From Dyadobacter sp. CY356 (GTDB taxonomy: Bacteria > Bacteroidota > Bacteroidia > Cytophagales > Spirosomataceae): a stretch of DNA of 64,000 nt. Numbering within the stretch: the stretch's first letter is position 1; each line of letters opens with the position of its first letter. Of the stretch, positions 63,590 through 64,000 are shown in pieces. Where the stretch lies: positions 62,001 to 126,000 of the forward strand of contig NZ_JAJTSZ010000006.1 of the NCBI RefSeq assembly GCF_021440195.1, given 5' to 3'. The translations under genes were made by a program, and so were the position numbers. Under the pieces are notes generated by a model. The model was not told the DNA's origin, did no database searches, and was given only the letters and a program-made list of their open reading frames with translations.

Positions 63590-64000
63590 ATGACTGCCTT
63601 AATGAATGCAATCAATAAAAATGATATTTCACTGGTTGAACGGCTAATTCAAAACGGAGCTGATATTGATGAGCTGGATGAAAAGAAGGATTCTCCATTG
63701 GTTATTGCAGCCTACAAAGGATATAACCAAATCGTAAAAATTCTACTGGAAAAGGGGGCTGATGTTAGCGCCGTAGATCCGGGCATGAAGGCAACCGCAT
63801 TACATGCAGCTGCCTATGCAGGGCGGACGGAAGCTGCAAAACTTTTAGTAGATTTTCATATTGATGTTAATAAACAAGGACCATATAATGGCTACACAGC
63901 TTTGCATGATGCTATTTGGCAAAACAATATTGAAGTTGTCAAAGTACTGCTGGATGCCGGTGCAGATTTAAATCTTCTATCAAATGATGGCAAATCTGCC
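63590..64000 (+). CDS. Ankyrin-repeat protein, 3' part beyond window edge
   Basis: The first 137 codons are visible; the gene continues past the right edge. The translation shows four ankyrin repeats of about 33 residues with the usual landmarks: LVERLIQNGADIDELDEKKD, SPLVIAAYKGYNQIVKILLE, TALHAAAYAGRTEAAKLLVD and TALHDAIWQNNIEVVKVLLD. Each has the -LLL-GAD/VN- turn. There is no signal peptide. It would bind a protein partner. It starts 58 bp after the MutS-like gene on the same strand and may be cotranscribed. Confidence 0.88.
   Translation, partial: MTALMNAINKNDISLVERLIQNGADIDELDEKKDSPLVIAAYKGYNQIVKILLEKGADVSAVDPGMKATALHAAAYAGRTEAAKLLVDFHIDVNKQGPYNGYTALHDAIWQNNIEVVKVLLDAGADLNLLSNDGKSA

Overview
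The window looks like chromosome of a Bacteroidota bacterium of the order Cytophagales, most like Dyadobacter or a relative; the genus is my inference from gene content. Signs are a moderately AT-rich sequence, few Shine-Dalgarno-like sites, a secreted protein with a type IX secretion C-terminal tail, FtsX/MacB-type permeases of about 800 residues with the recurring C-terminus NPVKSLKSE, paired DUF1501/DUF1800 genes and a GH127 enzyme.

The left 40 kb is dominated by one system. Eleven paralogous double-module FtsX/MacB permeases (one cut by the window edge) lie on the minus strand in three or four transcription units. They are served by a single visible ABC ATPase (37982-38659) and a single HlyD-type periplasmic adaptor (38840-40150). 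Divergent from the adaptor is an NtrC-type sigma-54-dependent response regulator (40535-41899). Upstream of four units (1740, 12619, 31856 and 40150) I find the same bipartite operator: two inverted repeats of form TGTYC-N6-GRACA, 19 or 20 bp apart. The adaptor promoter has a near-consensus -24/-12 element. I infer a sigma-54 regulon with one energising ATPase shared by many exchangeable permeases. An NtrY-like kinase at 51773-53113 is a candidate partner of the regulator. Interleaved in the cluster are a lectin-fold secreted protein, a DUF4097 beta-repeat protein, a GH1 beta-glucosidase, a large type IX-secreted protein, an ECF sigma factor, a class A beta-lactamase-like protein without the usual Glu166, two small unknown genes inside a permease operon, a ParE-type toxin-antitoxin pair, and the 22-codon tail of a lost permease.

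From 42 to 57 kb there are a GH127 glycosidase, a LEA-14-like membrane protein, a YciF-like ferritin-fold protein, a stress flavoprotein, thiamin salvage genes (tenA, thiD, thiE, thiM) with a TPP riboswitch ahead of thiM, a HAD phosphatase, the NtrY-like kinase, a DUF1800/DUF1501 pair and two tandem lipoproteins. An array of eleven 75-bp direct repeats separates thiE from thiM.

From 57 to 64 kb there are an APC amino-acid permease, a GDPD-like secreted protein, an ethanolamine-type permease, a tRNA-Lys(CTT) next to a broken copy of itself, a small membrane protein, a membrane-anchored MutS-like ATPase and the start of an ankyrin-repeat protein. Several families of palindromic intergenic repeats are scattered through the window.
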